Positions 1-11,814 of a stretch of DNA of 64,000 bases are shown here, piece by piece. A model generated the notes under the pieces. It was not told the DNA's origin and did not search any database. It worked only from the letters and a program-made list of their open reading frames with translations. The stretch's first letter is position 1. Each line of letters opens with the position of its first letter. A program made the position numbers and the translations under genes. The stretch covers positions 2,790,001-2,854,000 of the forward strand of contig JAQQWL010000013.1 of the NCBI GenBank assembly GCA_038363925.1, given 5' to 3'. The DNA is from Apiospora phragmitis (lineage: Eukaryota > Ascomycota > Sordariomycetes > Amphisphaeriales > Apiosporaceae).

Positions 1-331
1 ATTCCTGACTTGACCAGACTGCTGCGTTCACATCCATCCTGGAATCCTTCCCTCTTTCAGCTGTCCACACGCCTGATCTATCTGTGAACTAAGTCACGGC
101 GCGCGTAACGAATTCCACTGCTGGATTTGGCCCGCAACTATCGATCCCGCCGCATCCTATTCGAGAGGAGCGCATTTGCCTAACCTAGTGTACATACATC
201 CATCCCTAGCACAGGCAAACCCAAGATCCAAGACAAGACAGGATACCTTGAAGACCACGTATTACCAACCAACACGCCCAGTCCTTACAGCACCACCCCA
301 CGCTTCCCGACAACGACGACGCCGACCACGA

Positions 332-3300
332 ATGGCCCACGACACCGAGTCGTGAACGCGGACGCCATGACCTCTCTCGTCTTCGTGGTGTCCTCTTTGG
401 AGGTCATCCAGGCCTCCAAGGAGGCACAGAGGAACAAGCAGCTTGCCGACCTGACCGAAACCGCCCTCAAGGCCATCAAAGAAGCAGACTCGCCGCTGCC
501 CGACCCCGATGTTGTCTTCGCGCCCCTGCAGCTGGCCACCAAGCTCAACAGCAGCCAATTGACAAATGCCGCCCTCGATTGCATAGGCAAGCTCATATCC
601 TCCTCCTACTTCTCCGCGCACACCGGCGCAACCCAGCAAGACGGCACAGAGCAGGCCCCGCTCATCGACCGAGCCATCGACACAATATGCGACTGTTTCC
701 AGGGCGAGACCACACCCGTCGATGTCCAGCGCCACATCGTCCAGGCCCTCCTTGCCGCCGTCCTCAACGATAAAATCGTCGTGCATGGCGCCGGTCTCCT
801 CAAGGCCGTCCGGCAGGTCTATAACGTCTTCCTTCTGTCCAGGAGCACCGACACCCAACAGGCCGCCCAGGGTACCCTGACCCAGATGGTGGGCATGGTC
901 TTTGAGCGCGTCAAGACGAGGCTACACATGAAGGAGGCGAGGATGAGCTTGTCGAAGCTGAAGCACAGCACCAGCAATGTGACCTTCGACGCCCCGGAGT
1001 CTATGAATGGCAATGGCAACAACCATGTGCCGGCAGAAGGGGACGACGAGGCGGATGGCATGCATGATGGCGCGTCCGAGACAGCGCCTTCCGAATCCAC
1101 CAACAACGACGGCGCGAAGCTGACGCTGAAGGATCTTTGAGCACAGAAAGAGCTTCGACGACTCAAACCTAGGCGATGGGCCGACCATGGTCACACAAAT
1201 AAAGACGACGAAACCTGCGCGAAGCGTATCGGAGCCGACGACAGGCGAGAGTGTCAATGGCGAAGACTCGACCGAGTCCCTCGACGCCGAAGACGAAGTT
1301 TACATCCGGGATGCTTACCTTGTCTTCCGCTCGTTTTGCAACTTGTCCACCAAAATCCTGCCACCCGATCAGTTATACGACATCCGTGGCCAGCCAATGC
1401 GATCCAAGCTCATCTCTCTGCACTTGATCCGCACCCTTCTGAACAACCATATTCTCATCTTCACTTCTCCACTATGTACCATCACCAACACCAAGAGCAA
1501 CGAGCCGACGAGCTTTCTCCAGGCCATTAAGTATTATCTATGTTTAAGTATCACAAGAAATGGCGCTAGCTCCGTAGATCGGGTCTTCGAGGTCTGCTGT
1601 GAAATATTTTGGCTCATGTTGAAATACATGCGAGCCCCTTTCAAGGTAACATCCCGCCCTGACCATCAACCCCAGTATAGAGGGACTGCACTAACCCCGG
1701 AACCAGAAAGAGATTGAGGTCTTCCTCAACGAAGTATATCTTGCGCTCCTGGCGAGGCGAAATGCGCCCCTGTCTCAAAAACTGTACTTTATCAACGTGT
1801 TGAACCGTCTCTGTGGTGACCCCCGAGGTCTGGTCGAGACGTACCTGAACTACGATTGCGACAGAAACGTTGCAAACATCTTTCAAACCATAATCGAGGA
1901 TCTTGCCAAGTTCGCGAGTGGCCCGGTGCCTATTACGTCCGCCCAGGAGCAGCTATACGAAGATAAGTTCTCGAACTCTGGCAATGGCGCCGACTGGCAG
2001 CTCAAGGGCATGCTACCGCCGCCCTTGACAGTGGTGCAGATCGCTCCCCCGGCGGAAACCGAGTCGGAGGTTCCAAAGGACTACATAATCAAGCGGACAG
2101 CCCTGGATTCGCTTGTCGAAGCGCTTCGATCTCTAGTCAACTGGTCCATGGTAGGACGACCCGGCGCCAACGCTGGTTCTTCCGATGAGACTCGCGCCTC
2201 GTTGGAAGACATACGAGAGTCGATCGATCCGTCGGCCAGTGACAGCGTATCACGCCTCGAGACCCCGCTGCCACCTTCAACGCCAATCATGGAGGATGAC
2301 CCTGCTCAGTTGGAAAAGGAGAAGGCGAGGAAAACTGCCATGACGAACGCCATCAGGGCTTTCAATGAGAAGCCCAAGAAAGGCATAAAACTTCTCTTGC
2401 AGGGAGGTTTCATTCCCAGCGACAGTCCAGAAGACATCGCGAAGTTCCTGATCTCGAATCCCCAGCTGGACAAGGCACAGATTGGAGAGTACCTTGGCGA
2501 AGGTGACCCCAAGAATATTGAGATCATGCACGCTTTCGTGGATACCATGGAGTTCGCCAAGAGGCGCTTCGTCCCTTCCTGCGCCAGTTTCTGCAATCGT
2601 TCCGACTGCCTGGTGAAGCACAGAAAATCGATCGCTTCATGCTCAAATTTGCCAATCGTTACGTTATGGGCAACCCCAATGCGTTTGCGAATGCCGATAC
2701 CGCCTATGTTCTTGCCTACTCGGTCATTCTACTCAACACAGATCTTCACAGCAGCAAGATTGCTCGACGCATGAGCAAGGAGGACTTTATCAAGAACAAC
2801 AGAGGTATCAACGACAACGCCGATCTTCCCGACGAGTACCTGCTGGGCATCTACGATGAAATCGCAAACGACGAGATCGTTCTGAAGAGTGAACGCGATG
2901 CGGCGGCGGCTGCAGGTGTGGCGACGGCACCATCGACGGGTTTTGCTGCGGGTCTTGGTCAGGCCTTCTCCAATGTTGGTCGCGATCTTCAAAGGGAAGC
3001 ACACGTGCAACAGTCGGAAGAAATCGCCTTACGGTCTGAGCAGCTCTTTAAGAACCTCTTCAGGAACCAGAGACGTAACGCTGCCAGGGTCGGCATTAAG
3101 TTCATCCCTGCCACGTCCTTCCGTCACGTCGGACCCATGTTCGACGTTATCTGGATGTCGCTGTTCTCAGCATTATCAAGCCAGATGCAGAAGGCCAGTA
3201 ACATCGAGGTTCACAAGCTATGTTTGGAGGGTATGAAGCAAGCAATCAAAATTGCTTGTTTATTCGAGCTGTCGACGCCTCGAGAGGCTTTCATGTCAGC

Positions 3301-6004
3301 TTTGAAGAATGCCACCAATCTCAACAACCCCCAGGAGATTCTCGCCAAGAATGTGGAGGCACTGCGAGCGATGTTGGAACTCGGCCAGACTGAGGGTGAC
3401 TATTTACGAGAGTCATGGAAGGATGTACTGATGTGCATTAGTCAGCTGGATCGACTACAGTTAATATCCGGAGGAGTCGATGAAGGCGCCATCCCTGATG
3501 TCTCGAAGGCGCGCTTTATGCCACCTGAGCGAAGTAATACCAACGATTCTAAGAAATCGACGGCTTCGTCTCGGCACCGCAACCGATCCAACACGGCCCC
3601 GAAGGGTTTCTCCATGGAGATTGCTCTCGAAAGCAGGTCCGAGGAAGTCATCAGGAGCGTGGATCGCATATTCAGCAACACGGCAAACCTCAAAGGTGAT
3701 GCGATCGTTCATTTTGCTCAGGCATTGACCGAAGTCAGCTGGGACGAGATCAAGGTGTCAGGCTCCAACGACTCGCCTCGCACCTACAGCTTACAGAAAA
3801 TTGTCGAGATCAGCTACTACAACATGACGCGTGTACGATTCGAGTGGGCAAACATCTGGGCAGTGCTCGGCCAGCACTTCAACAAGGTCGGATGCCACAA
3901 CAATACTGCCATTGTCTACTTCGCGCTCGACTCTCTACGCCAATTGTCCATGCGCTTCATGGAGATCGAGGAGTTGCCTGGTTTCAAGTTCCAAAAGGAC
4001 TTCCTGAAACCCTTCGAGCACGTGATATCGAACTCCAACAATATAACGGTGAAAGACATGGCGTTGCGCTGTCTGATTCAGATGATCCAGGCTCGTGGGG
4101 AGAACATTCGGTCCGGGTGGAGGACAATGTTTGGCGTATTCACAGTGGCCGCCAAGGACCCCCACGAATCGATTGTGACGCTCGCGTTTGAAAACGTCAC
4201 CCTGGTTTACAAGACACGATTTGGGGTGGTTATATCTCAGGGCGCCTTCACGGACTTGATTGTCTGCCTGACCGAGTTCTCCAAGAATGTCAAGTTCCAG
4301 AGGAAGAGCTTACAAGCGATGGAGGCACTGAAGTCTATTATTCCGCGGATGCTCAAGGTCCCAGAGTGTCCCCTTTCGCGAAGGTATGATGCATCAGGGA
4401 CTCTGGATGTCAATGCGCCCAAGCCCCCCGATGCCTCGACGAAACAGCCGAGTGGTACCTCTCTCGAAGAGGGATTCTGGTTCCCCATCCTCTTTGCCTT
4501 CCATGACGTTCTGATGAATGGAGAAGACCTCGAGGTTCGGTCCAATGCTCTCAACTACTTCTTCGAGGCTCTTCTCAAGTATGGTGGCGACTTCCCACCG
4601 GACTTCTGGGACATCCTCTGGCGCCAGCAGCTTTACCCCATCTTCATCGTGCTACGATCACGGCCGGAGCTTAGTAACGCATTGAGCCATGAAGAGTTGT
4701 CCGTGTGGCTATCAACGACTATGATCCAGGCTCTCCGGAACATGATTGTACTGTTTACCCATTTCTTTGATGCATTGGAGTACATGCTCGACCGATTCCT
4801 CGACCTCCTGGCACTGTGCATTTGCCAAGAGAACGACACAATCGCCCGGATAGGAAGCAATTGCTTGCAGCAGCTCATCCTACAGAATGTGCTCAAGTTC
4901 AATGCTGGACACTGGAACCAGATTGTCGGCTCTTTCTGCGAACTGTTCGAGAGAACAACCGCTTATCAATTGTTTTCGGCTACCACCATCAACGCACCTT
5001 CGGCCCTCTCACCTCCTCCCAACGGACTTGGCTTTGAAGTCCCCTTGACGCCGACCGATGATACCGAGGAGGGAAACGCATTGAGCATCAACGGCACCGA
5101 CAAGAACGGCCTGCCATCGGAGTCGGAAACAAAATCGGGTTCGCCGGGTCCTGCGGCTGCCAATGACGACAGTCTGCGCACGCCCACCACCATGTCGGCG
5201 GCGACCCCTCTGGAAGACTACAAGCCCAGCTCGTCTCTTCAGCAACAGCCTGTTGTGGTAACAGCTGCTCGACGTCGCTTCTTCAACCGGATCATCTCTC
5301 GTTGTGTTCTACAGCTACTTATGATTGAGACAGTCAATGAACTGTTCTCCAATGAGGCTGTTTACTCGCAGATCCCTTCGGCCGAGCTATTACGGCTGAT
5401 GGCACTGCTTAAGAAGTCGTTCCTGTTCGCGCGCAAGTTCAACAACGACAAGGAGCTGCGGATGCGGCTGTGGCGCGAAGGGTTCATGAAGCAACCGCCC
5501 AACCTTCTGAAGCAGGAGAGCGGATCGGCTGCTACGTACATCCAGATCCTCTTCCGCATGTTCGCGGACACGTCGCCGTCGCGGGCGGAGAGCCGGCCCG
5601 AGGTGGAGAAGGCGCTGATCCCGCTGTGCAAGGACGTGATCAAGGGGTACCTCGCGCTGGAAGAGGAGTCGCAGCAGCGCAACATTGTGGCGTGGCGCCC
5701 CGTCGTGGTGGACGTGCTGGAGGGCTACTCGGTCTGGCCGGAGAAGGAGTTCGAGGAGCACCTGCGGGCCTTTTACCCGCTCGTGGTCGAGCTGCTCGGC
5801 AAGGAGGTAAGCCCCGACCTGCGGGGCGCGCTGCTGGCCGTGCTGCGGCGCATCGGCGAGGTGGCGCTGCACATCGAGGGCATGGCGGGCGGGCGCCGGG
5901 ATAGCATTATTAGTGTCGCGGCGACGGAGACGCCGACGACGGGGGAGCTGGGAGGGCAGCATGGCGGGGAGGAGGGCGAGGTCGGTATGCGTATGCGGAG
6001 CTAG
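332..6004 (+). CDS. sec7: Sec7-family Arf guanine-nucleotide exchange factor (large BIG/Sec7 type)
   Basis: Activates Arf GTPases at the trans-Golgi for vesicle budding. The product is about 1,870 residues, usual for fungal Sec7. Domain order: DCB-like N-terminus (VFVVSSLEVIQASKEA), Sec7_N/HUS region (LYFINVLNRLCGDPRGLVE, about 1,780-1,850), catalytic Sec7 domain (about 2,350-2,880) with the glutamic-finger motif FRLPGEAQKIDRF and the NTDLHSS motif, then the long HDS C-terminal region. One intron is clear: 1646-1706 (GTAACA...CCAG, branch CTAAC). Two single-base shifts break the frame: an extra T near 1136 (KDL then EHRKSFDD) and a missing C in the run at 2573-2575. Both restore strong conservation when allowed for, and both sit in homopolymers, so I take them as sequence errors. 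Start: ATG 332 reads seven codons and then needs a third one-base shift to enter VNADAMTSLVF; the first in-frame ATG without a shift is 367. Confidence 0.93.
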
Positions 6005-7286
6005 CTGTCTGAAAAGCAAGCAATCAAGCTGCATGGATGAAATGGAGGGGCCAGGCAGACAGCACAGCCAATTACTCAGCAATTATAGAAGAACTTCTTT
6101 AGGGCAGGCAGGCAGGCATTTAGGGCGCGTGTGTACGTATGAGTGTGTGTTGTATCACGTCAAGTCTTGAATTTTCCGCCCGACATGACTTTTTTTTTTT
6201 TTTTTTCGAAAAAAAGAAAGTCAATTGATTGCCGCCAGTCAACGGCAGCGATATTACTTGGGTCAGCATTCTGTTCGTATATCAAAATAGGAAGCGTTAT
6301 TTAACGATAGAATTCAAGACTTGGTTCGTCGATATACGATGTGTTTTATTGACCTGATTGCCCTGACGGTCATGCCTGTCTGTCATCAGGGGTTCGGGCG
6401 TGACTGGTAGAGTCCTAATATCAATGCAATATGTCAGCGGATTCTGACAGCTCGGGTGTTGCAGTCCAGCAGTGACAACGACGTCGTTCCCATGTTCTCG
6501 AGATAAGTTTAGAAATTTTGGCTAAAGATTGCGAGGCTAGATCTGCAACTGAAAGTACCTTGTTCTTCATGCTGAAGTGGCCAGACCAGGGGTGAAAGGT
6601 TCGACGCGTGGTCTTTTCTTACTTGACGGAGGGATGCATTGGCAAAGTTAAGTCAGTAATAAATACATAAAGCTCTGTAGTCCCCTCTCCATTTTCTCCA
6701 AAAAGTGCACTTTGGGGAAACACACGAAATGACAGCTCCGCCCACACTCATCCTTCGAACCCGTCAGAAAAGATCCCTGCTGTGTTTGTACCCAAGTAGA
6801 ATGATCTGTTGTCGACCATGTAATTAGGAAGATCGGCAAATGTCTCGGCCAACTTTTACCGACTCCGATCGACTGTGACGACTGCCATCTCGGCGAACTT
6901 GCAGATTGGTACACTGGATCACCGTCAACAGGAGAAAAGAGGGTGCTTGCTGACCTAATCCTGGGAGGGAGCCGAGACAGGAAGATGGATGACGGTGAGT
7001 AGCGCTTTCCCTTTCCCCGCGGAGTTCGGGCAGGTCCGGGCTGTTTTGCAGGGCGTGCCACAGACATTCCAACTCCAAATTTCTTTGCGGTGACTCTTTG
7101 GCATAAGGGATTTTGCAACGGTCGACAGATAAGGTGGGCATTGAAATCAGGGGTCGGTCGTTAACATTCAGCTCTATAGTGGTATCATATACACATAACT
7201 CCACATGAACAAGTATCTACATTGATTGCATTACCCTTCCAGCATGCCATGCACGTAACCATGAAAGGGGTTGGTTTGATAGCTAG
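6005..7286. other. Intergenic region between convergent SEC7 and Zn2Cys6 genes
   Basis: Both flanking genes end here, so this holds two 3' regions. A run of about 17 T lies at 6190-6206, followed by an A-rich stretch. A perfect palindrome AAAGTGCACTTT is at 6702-6713. The open frames on the minus strand around 6,650-7,200 show no domain, no codon pattern and no splice logic; I see no gene. Confidence 0.6.
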
Positions 7287-9348
7287 CTAACTCCACACTG
7301 GCCCTTGCAAGTCCCATGGAAACAGCAGCTCACTGCCCAGATCTATGGAATCCATACTCCGCAGCTCGGCATCCCAGTCGATCAGTCCGTCGTCGTCGTC
7401 GTCTGGATGTGTTGAAACCAAGGATCTGCCAGTAAGTGCCATGGCTTCTGCCAAAATTTTAGTGCCCTCCTCGTCCAAACGTACACTCGCAGCCAAAAAC
7501 TCTGGAGACTGTCCATCCTGGCCCGACTCTACACCGCGCAGAGCGGTGCAGGTGAGCGCCTTCTGCCGCGCATCGCCGGCTTCGTACAACACGACGAGGT
7601 GGAGCGCCCCGCCCAGTTCCAGGGGCCGGCGGCGTCGCATGTAAGGGTAGACTTGCCAGAGCCGGCGGCTGTATTCAAGGAGCTGGTGTTGCTGTTGCTG
7701 TTGTTCCACATTGTGGCGGCAGCTGTCGTCTTCCCCGCCATCTGTGTAACCATAAGGGGAACCCACGGCGAGGAAGGAATCGGCGCACTGCAGGATCCGC
7801 AGGGTCACGACGGTGAAGAAGGCGTGGGCGCGGAAGAAGTTGGCCAGGTTGTAGTTGGCGAATTCATACGAGGTTGAAGTGAAACCATCGTCACAGCCTG
7901 CCGTCTGGTTGGTATTTCCCTTATCGTTATTCTCGACCTCGACGATGCTGCCCAGCTCCAGGGCCTTGGCGAAGACGGACCGGTCCAGCCCATCCAAGTA
8001 CTCGAGCAGCGCGCCTGCCCGCAATACCACCTCGGCGGCCAGCATGGAGTCGGTCGGGGCCTCGTGGAGCTGTCGGAGCTGGCGCACGAGGGTCGGCCAG
8101 ACGGCGACCTCGATCCAGAACCGGCAGAACCGGCTCAGCAGCTTTGGCCTCAGAGGGGCGGCGTCGAGGGCTTTGTAGAGAGCGCCGGACCAGACCGGGT
8201 CGGCAAAAACGCTGTCTTTGCCACGGCGCACGTCGCCTATCAGCTGTTTTCGGTCAAGCATGTTGGTTAGTCTGTCTGGCTTCTTATCTTTCACTAAGGA
8301 AGCAAGCGGGTTAAGAAAAAGATCATAACGGACCACGGTGAAGAAGCTCTCGAAGATCAAATGCAGCTCGAGCTCGGAGAACCCCTGGTTACAACCACCA
8401 GCACTTATAACGGCGGATAGACCGGCGGCGTGGTTGCTCTGGTAGCTTACATGCATATCATTGCAGACTATCTAACGCAAGTTCAGCCATGGTTCACTCG
8501 CTACAGAACAGCAACTTCTGGTTTGTTAATTTACCTCTACATTCTGCAGTATCGTCTGCGCTGCCAGTGTTGTTGTTATCGTCAGTTTGGAAGCCGGGTC
8601 TTCGAAGGCTTGCACCAGGGCCTGCCGCAGACTTATAAGAGCGGTGTCGTAGAGCTGGGCGTCCAGCCATGCGCTTCTCGGCAATCCGCGTTGCATGTTG
8701 GACCAAGAGGTCGTCAGCAGTTTCGTGGCATGCTGCAATGCTGCGCTCTGGCCGAGCAGAGGCGGCAGCAGCCCGACAGAAGCGCCCCACAGGTGTAAGT
8801 CGTGGCCCGTTCCGGGCGCGGCGTCCAGGCACCATAAAAGTTCCGCCGCGAGTCGGTCGACGGGGGTCGGAGTGATGTCGCGCGGTTTCGATGGTCTGGA
8901 CAGCCGCATTCGATGAAAGCTGCCCCCGTCTCGGGAACGGTCCGTTCCCAGCCTGATTTCGGCTGGCGCTTCAGGATCCGTGGGGGTGATGGCCTGGAAT
9001 GATGATGGATATCATCATCTTTGGGCGTTGAGGTATCACTCCCACCACCGAAGGTGGGAGGAGATGCGCTGTCGTAGCCACCGGATGCGGAGTGGCAGCC
9101 ATTGATGACAAACTTCATCCTAGGCGGACCGGAACATTGGCGCTTTGCACGTTGACATGCACCGCATGTCGGCCACGCCTCATCACACTATTGGGAGGGT
9201 TTCTCATTAGAAGCTCCATCTTTACATGATATAGGGTACATCTGTAATGGATAAAGCGGAGAAAATAATCAGATAGATAGTAAAGACTTACTTTCGTCTT
9301 TCTTGCCTTGCAGAAGCTACAACGGTTTGATTTGGGTATGCCGACCAT
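7287..9348 (-). CDS. Zn2Cys6 (Gal4-type) transcription factor
   Basis: Nuclear DNA-binding regulator, target unknown. Exon 1 is 9292-9348, starting at ATG 9348, and ends after CSFCKARKTK. A 104-nt intron (9188-9291, GTAAGT...AATAG) splits the zinc cluster. Exon 2 continues CDEAWPTCGACQRAKRQC, giving a perfect C-x2-C-x6-C-x6-C-x2-C-x6-C motif. A second intron is 8439-8534 (GTAAAT...ACCAG, branch CTGAAC), joining LAAQTILQNVE to SNHAAGLSAV. The last exon runs 8438-7287 and ends SMDSIDLGSELLFPWDLQGP. Between about 8,980 and 9,065 the frame must change: the linker is open in one frame upstream and another downstream. Either a further short intron starts at a GTGGTG or GTGGGA site, or one base is wrong. 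The regulatory half is helical with PGTGHDLHLWG and FFTVVRYDLFLNPLASLVKDK. The gene lies alone between a housekeeping gene and a long gene-poor stretch, so the context gives no pathway. Confidence 0.85.
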
Positions 9349-11814
9349 CGTGTGCTATCTTTCTGCTGAGAGTTATGCTGGTTCGAGAAGGAGTTCAAGA
9401 AGTAAGCAACACACTAGGCTGAATGGACGGTATGCTTCATATTGCCTATTCCGTGGAATTCTATAGGGGTGTGGAGAGGGGTTTAAGTAACATATAGTTG
9501 GTCCCTTGCAGAACAGTGTCTCGACAATAATGCCCTGTGGATGATCATGTGAGATGGCGATTACATCGTTTTCACCCGCGCCTTGGCCAGTTATTCGAGA
9601 AGATACGGAACATGGATAGACAGGCGACTGCATCTTATTGGGTACCGACCATTGATCTCCGCGGGCAATAGGGTTGGCCGGACGGGGGTTCCACCTTCAG
9701 CTCTTGCACCGCCGGCACTCATCAGAGATGCAGAAACGAACATGGTGTGCGTCAGTGTTGATGTTGCAGCACTAACAGTACCGGCCCATGTCAAAAGAAG
9801 CTCATTGGGCGGTCTTGGCTCTGCACCCAAGCGCGAACAGACGTACGTTGGGGAGGGACGGGCGAGTCTTCTCATTGGCCCCTTTTGGGAGACCTCGCAC
9901 CCTTGATCCCAACTCGGTAAAACTAAGTGAAAGGGAAGAAGAATCTTACGCTACCCACCACGCCTTCTCCAACGGCAGACCCCACCGTCCCAAATCTTAC
10001 TGCAGCTACAACCACAAGGGAGGGACCGGAAATCCATCATCCATCCCAGCAGTCTGGACAGCCGTTCCTGAGACCTGAACTCTGCCGCAGTGAGAGCAAC
10101 GGCTATGCAGATGATATGAGATCCAGTCAGCAGACTCGGAACGCCAGACCGCAAAAGATCGGCAAGGACAGAGAAGAGAAGAACTTATCTAACACATGCA
10201 GAGAAGCATGACCAGGACTTTCAGCCCTACCTGACTTATCTGTCCTGCCACGTAGTAAGAAAGCAACCCCTACCCCAACTCCATCCATCCATAAGTAGGG
10301 TTGCTAGGCTACGCTACTGCTTACTCCTCCTTTCCAAAAGTGCACTTTTGCTGTCGGAACAGACGAGTGGGACTGCCTCCCTTGCTACTCTCCTCAATTG
10401 GGCTGGGCACAATTCTCGTTCTGTCACCAGGCATAGATTGGTGGTATTATGGGCATCACCGATAGGTGGTGTGTCTGCAGCTTACCTATTCTCTTCATTA
10501 TTGCACATTCGAACCCAATCCCGCAGCATGCAGATAGGTATCTTCGGTCTTTCTTGCTTCTCAGAGTGGCTGGTGTTGTTCGTATTCAGATAAGCTCTGT
10601 AATTCCACGATATCATGTCATAGCCCTGCTTACTTGAGGGGCTGCCAGAATGGCGGCGCCCAGAGACAAAGCTTGTTCCTGAGACGGATTTCACGAACTC
10701 CCCAATGAACCGGCGCCGACTAGTTGTCTCAACTATCGAAGAGTGAAACCTTAAATGTGACGTCGAGACCTTTTTGATGTCATCCCTGATTGGACGCCAT
10801 GTTCTCACCACCATAATGCTTTCCTGGTACCCGGACCGATCAATCTGGCAACCCGGAGCAATTCGTACATGGTACGGGATGATTTTTAGATCCTGATTAG
10901 GGAAAATACGGGATGTACAGTCTCAACACGAGGAGAGGAGTCCATATATAGGGGGTAAGCCTCGTACTTTCGCTGGTCGCGGCGAGCGGCGAGCGGCGAG
11001 CGGCGCCGAAAAAGTGTCTTTAGCAAAGTTGTACCCCCAGCACACTCGATAAACTCGGAGATTAGCAATAGCCTCATTTGGCCCTAGGTCGATACCTGGT
11101 CTATTCCTTGTCCCAAGTCCCGATGCTTCCAGCAAGAACTTAGGAGAAGCTTAATTATAGTCATATACACTATGCATAGTTGGAGTGGACGTCTCGTAAT
11201 AAAGGGTGAGGCGTTCCGCTTTAAGCGGACACGACTCCATGCAAGCCCAAGCTCACCTGAGTCTAGAGAGCGTCGGTAGTCATGGAAGTTCCATAGGTTG
11301 AATCAGAGTAGCGCAGCGGTGAGGCTCGCTGGCATGGAGAAGAGAGCGTGATTTCCTTGGCGAAATACATGCCCGACAAAATCGAATTTGTATGTTCAAC
11401 ATGTGACAATTCCTTGTGGCCAAAGGTCGTGCAGTGATAGCGTTCCGGCTGTCCCTATATGTACGAACCCGTCCCGCAGCCATCTATGTGTTGGGACCAA
11501 AGCCTCGGTTTTCCTTTTTCATGTCATATATACAGGTCCTTAGTGTCTGAGTGCATTCCAATTCATCTTATAAACATGCGCTCACTGTATGGAGCACATA
11601 AGCCCTTCTTAAACCTTGATGGGCCTCCGTCTCGTGCTGAACCATGCTACAGCGTGCTGCCACATTAAATTAGTTGCTCACGATTTGCATAAAACAGTAT
11701 AATATAGACATATCAACGCCTGGGTGGTGGTGATGGAGATGCTGAGCGAGATATATATTGCAACCACCAGATTTCAGACAGATTTTGGCAGGAGCATGAG
11801 CTTCTTGTAGCCCG
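9349..11814. other. Gene-poor intergenic region upstream of the Zn2Cys6 gene
   Basis: About 2.5 kb without a recognisable gene. It has ordinary base composition and is not RIP-like. Open frames are short and overlapping, with no conserved motif. It contains a perfect AAAAGTGCACTTTT palindrome at 10336-10349 and a GC-rich 7-bp tandem repeat at 10979-11005. Confidence 0.55.
10979..11005. repeat. Short tandem repeat, unit GCGGCGA, about 3.9 copies
   Basis: Three perfect 7-bp units followed by six bases of a fourth, in otherwise mixed-composition sequence. Confidence 0.9.

Noticed and set aside
5390..6082. 230-codon minus-strand frame rich in Arg, His and Leu
   Set aside because: Antisense shadow of the GC-rich 3' end of SEC7; composition is typical of reverse reading of GC-biased codons.
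6648..7204. Minus-strand frames downstream of SEC7 as a gene
   Set aside because: Overlapping frames with no start context, no splice-supported extension and no recognisable domain.
11295..11350. tRNA-like stretch (GTAGCGCAGCGGTGAGG)
   Set aside because: Resembles an A box, but no anticodon arm, B box or acceptor pairing follows; at most a chance likeness or a fragment.
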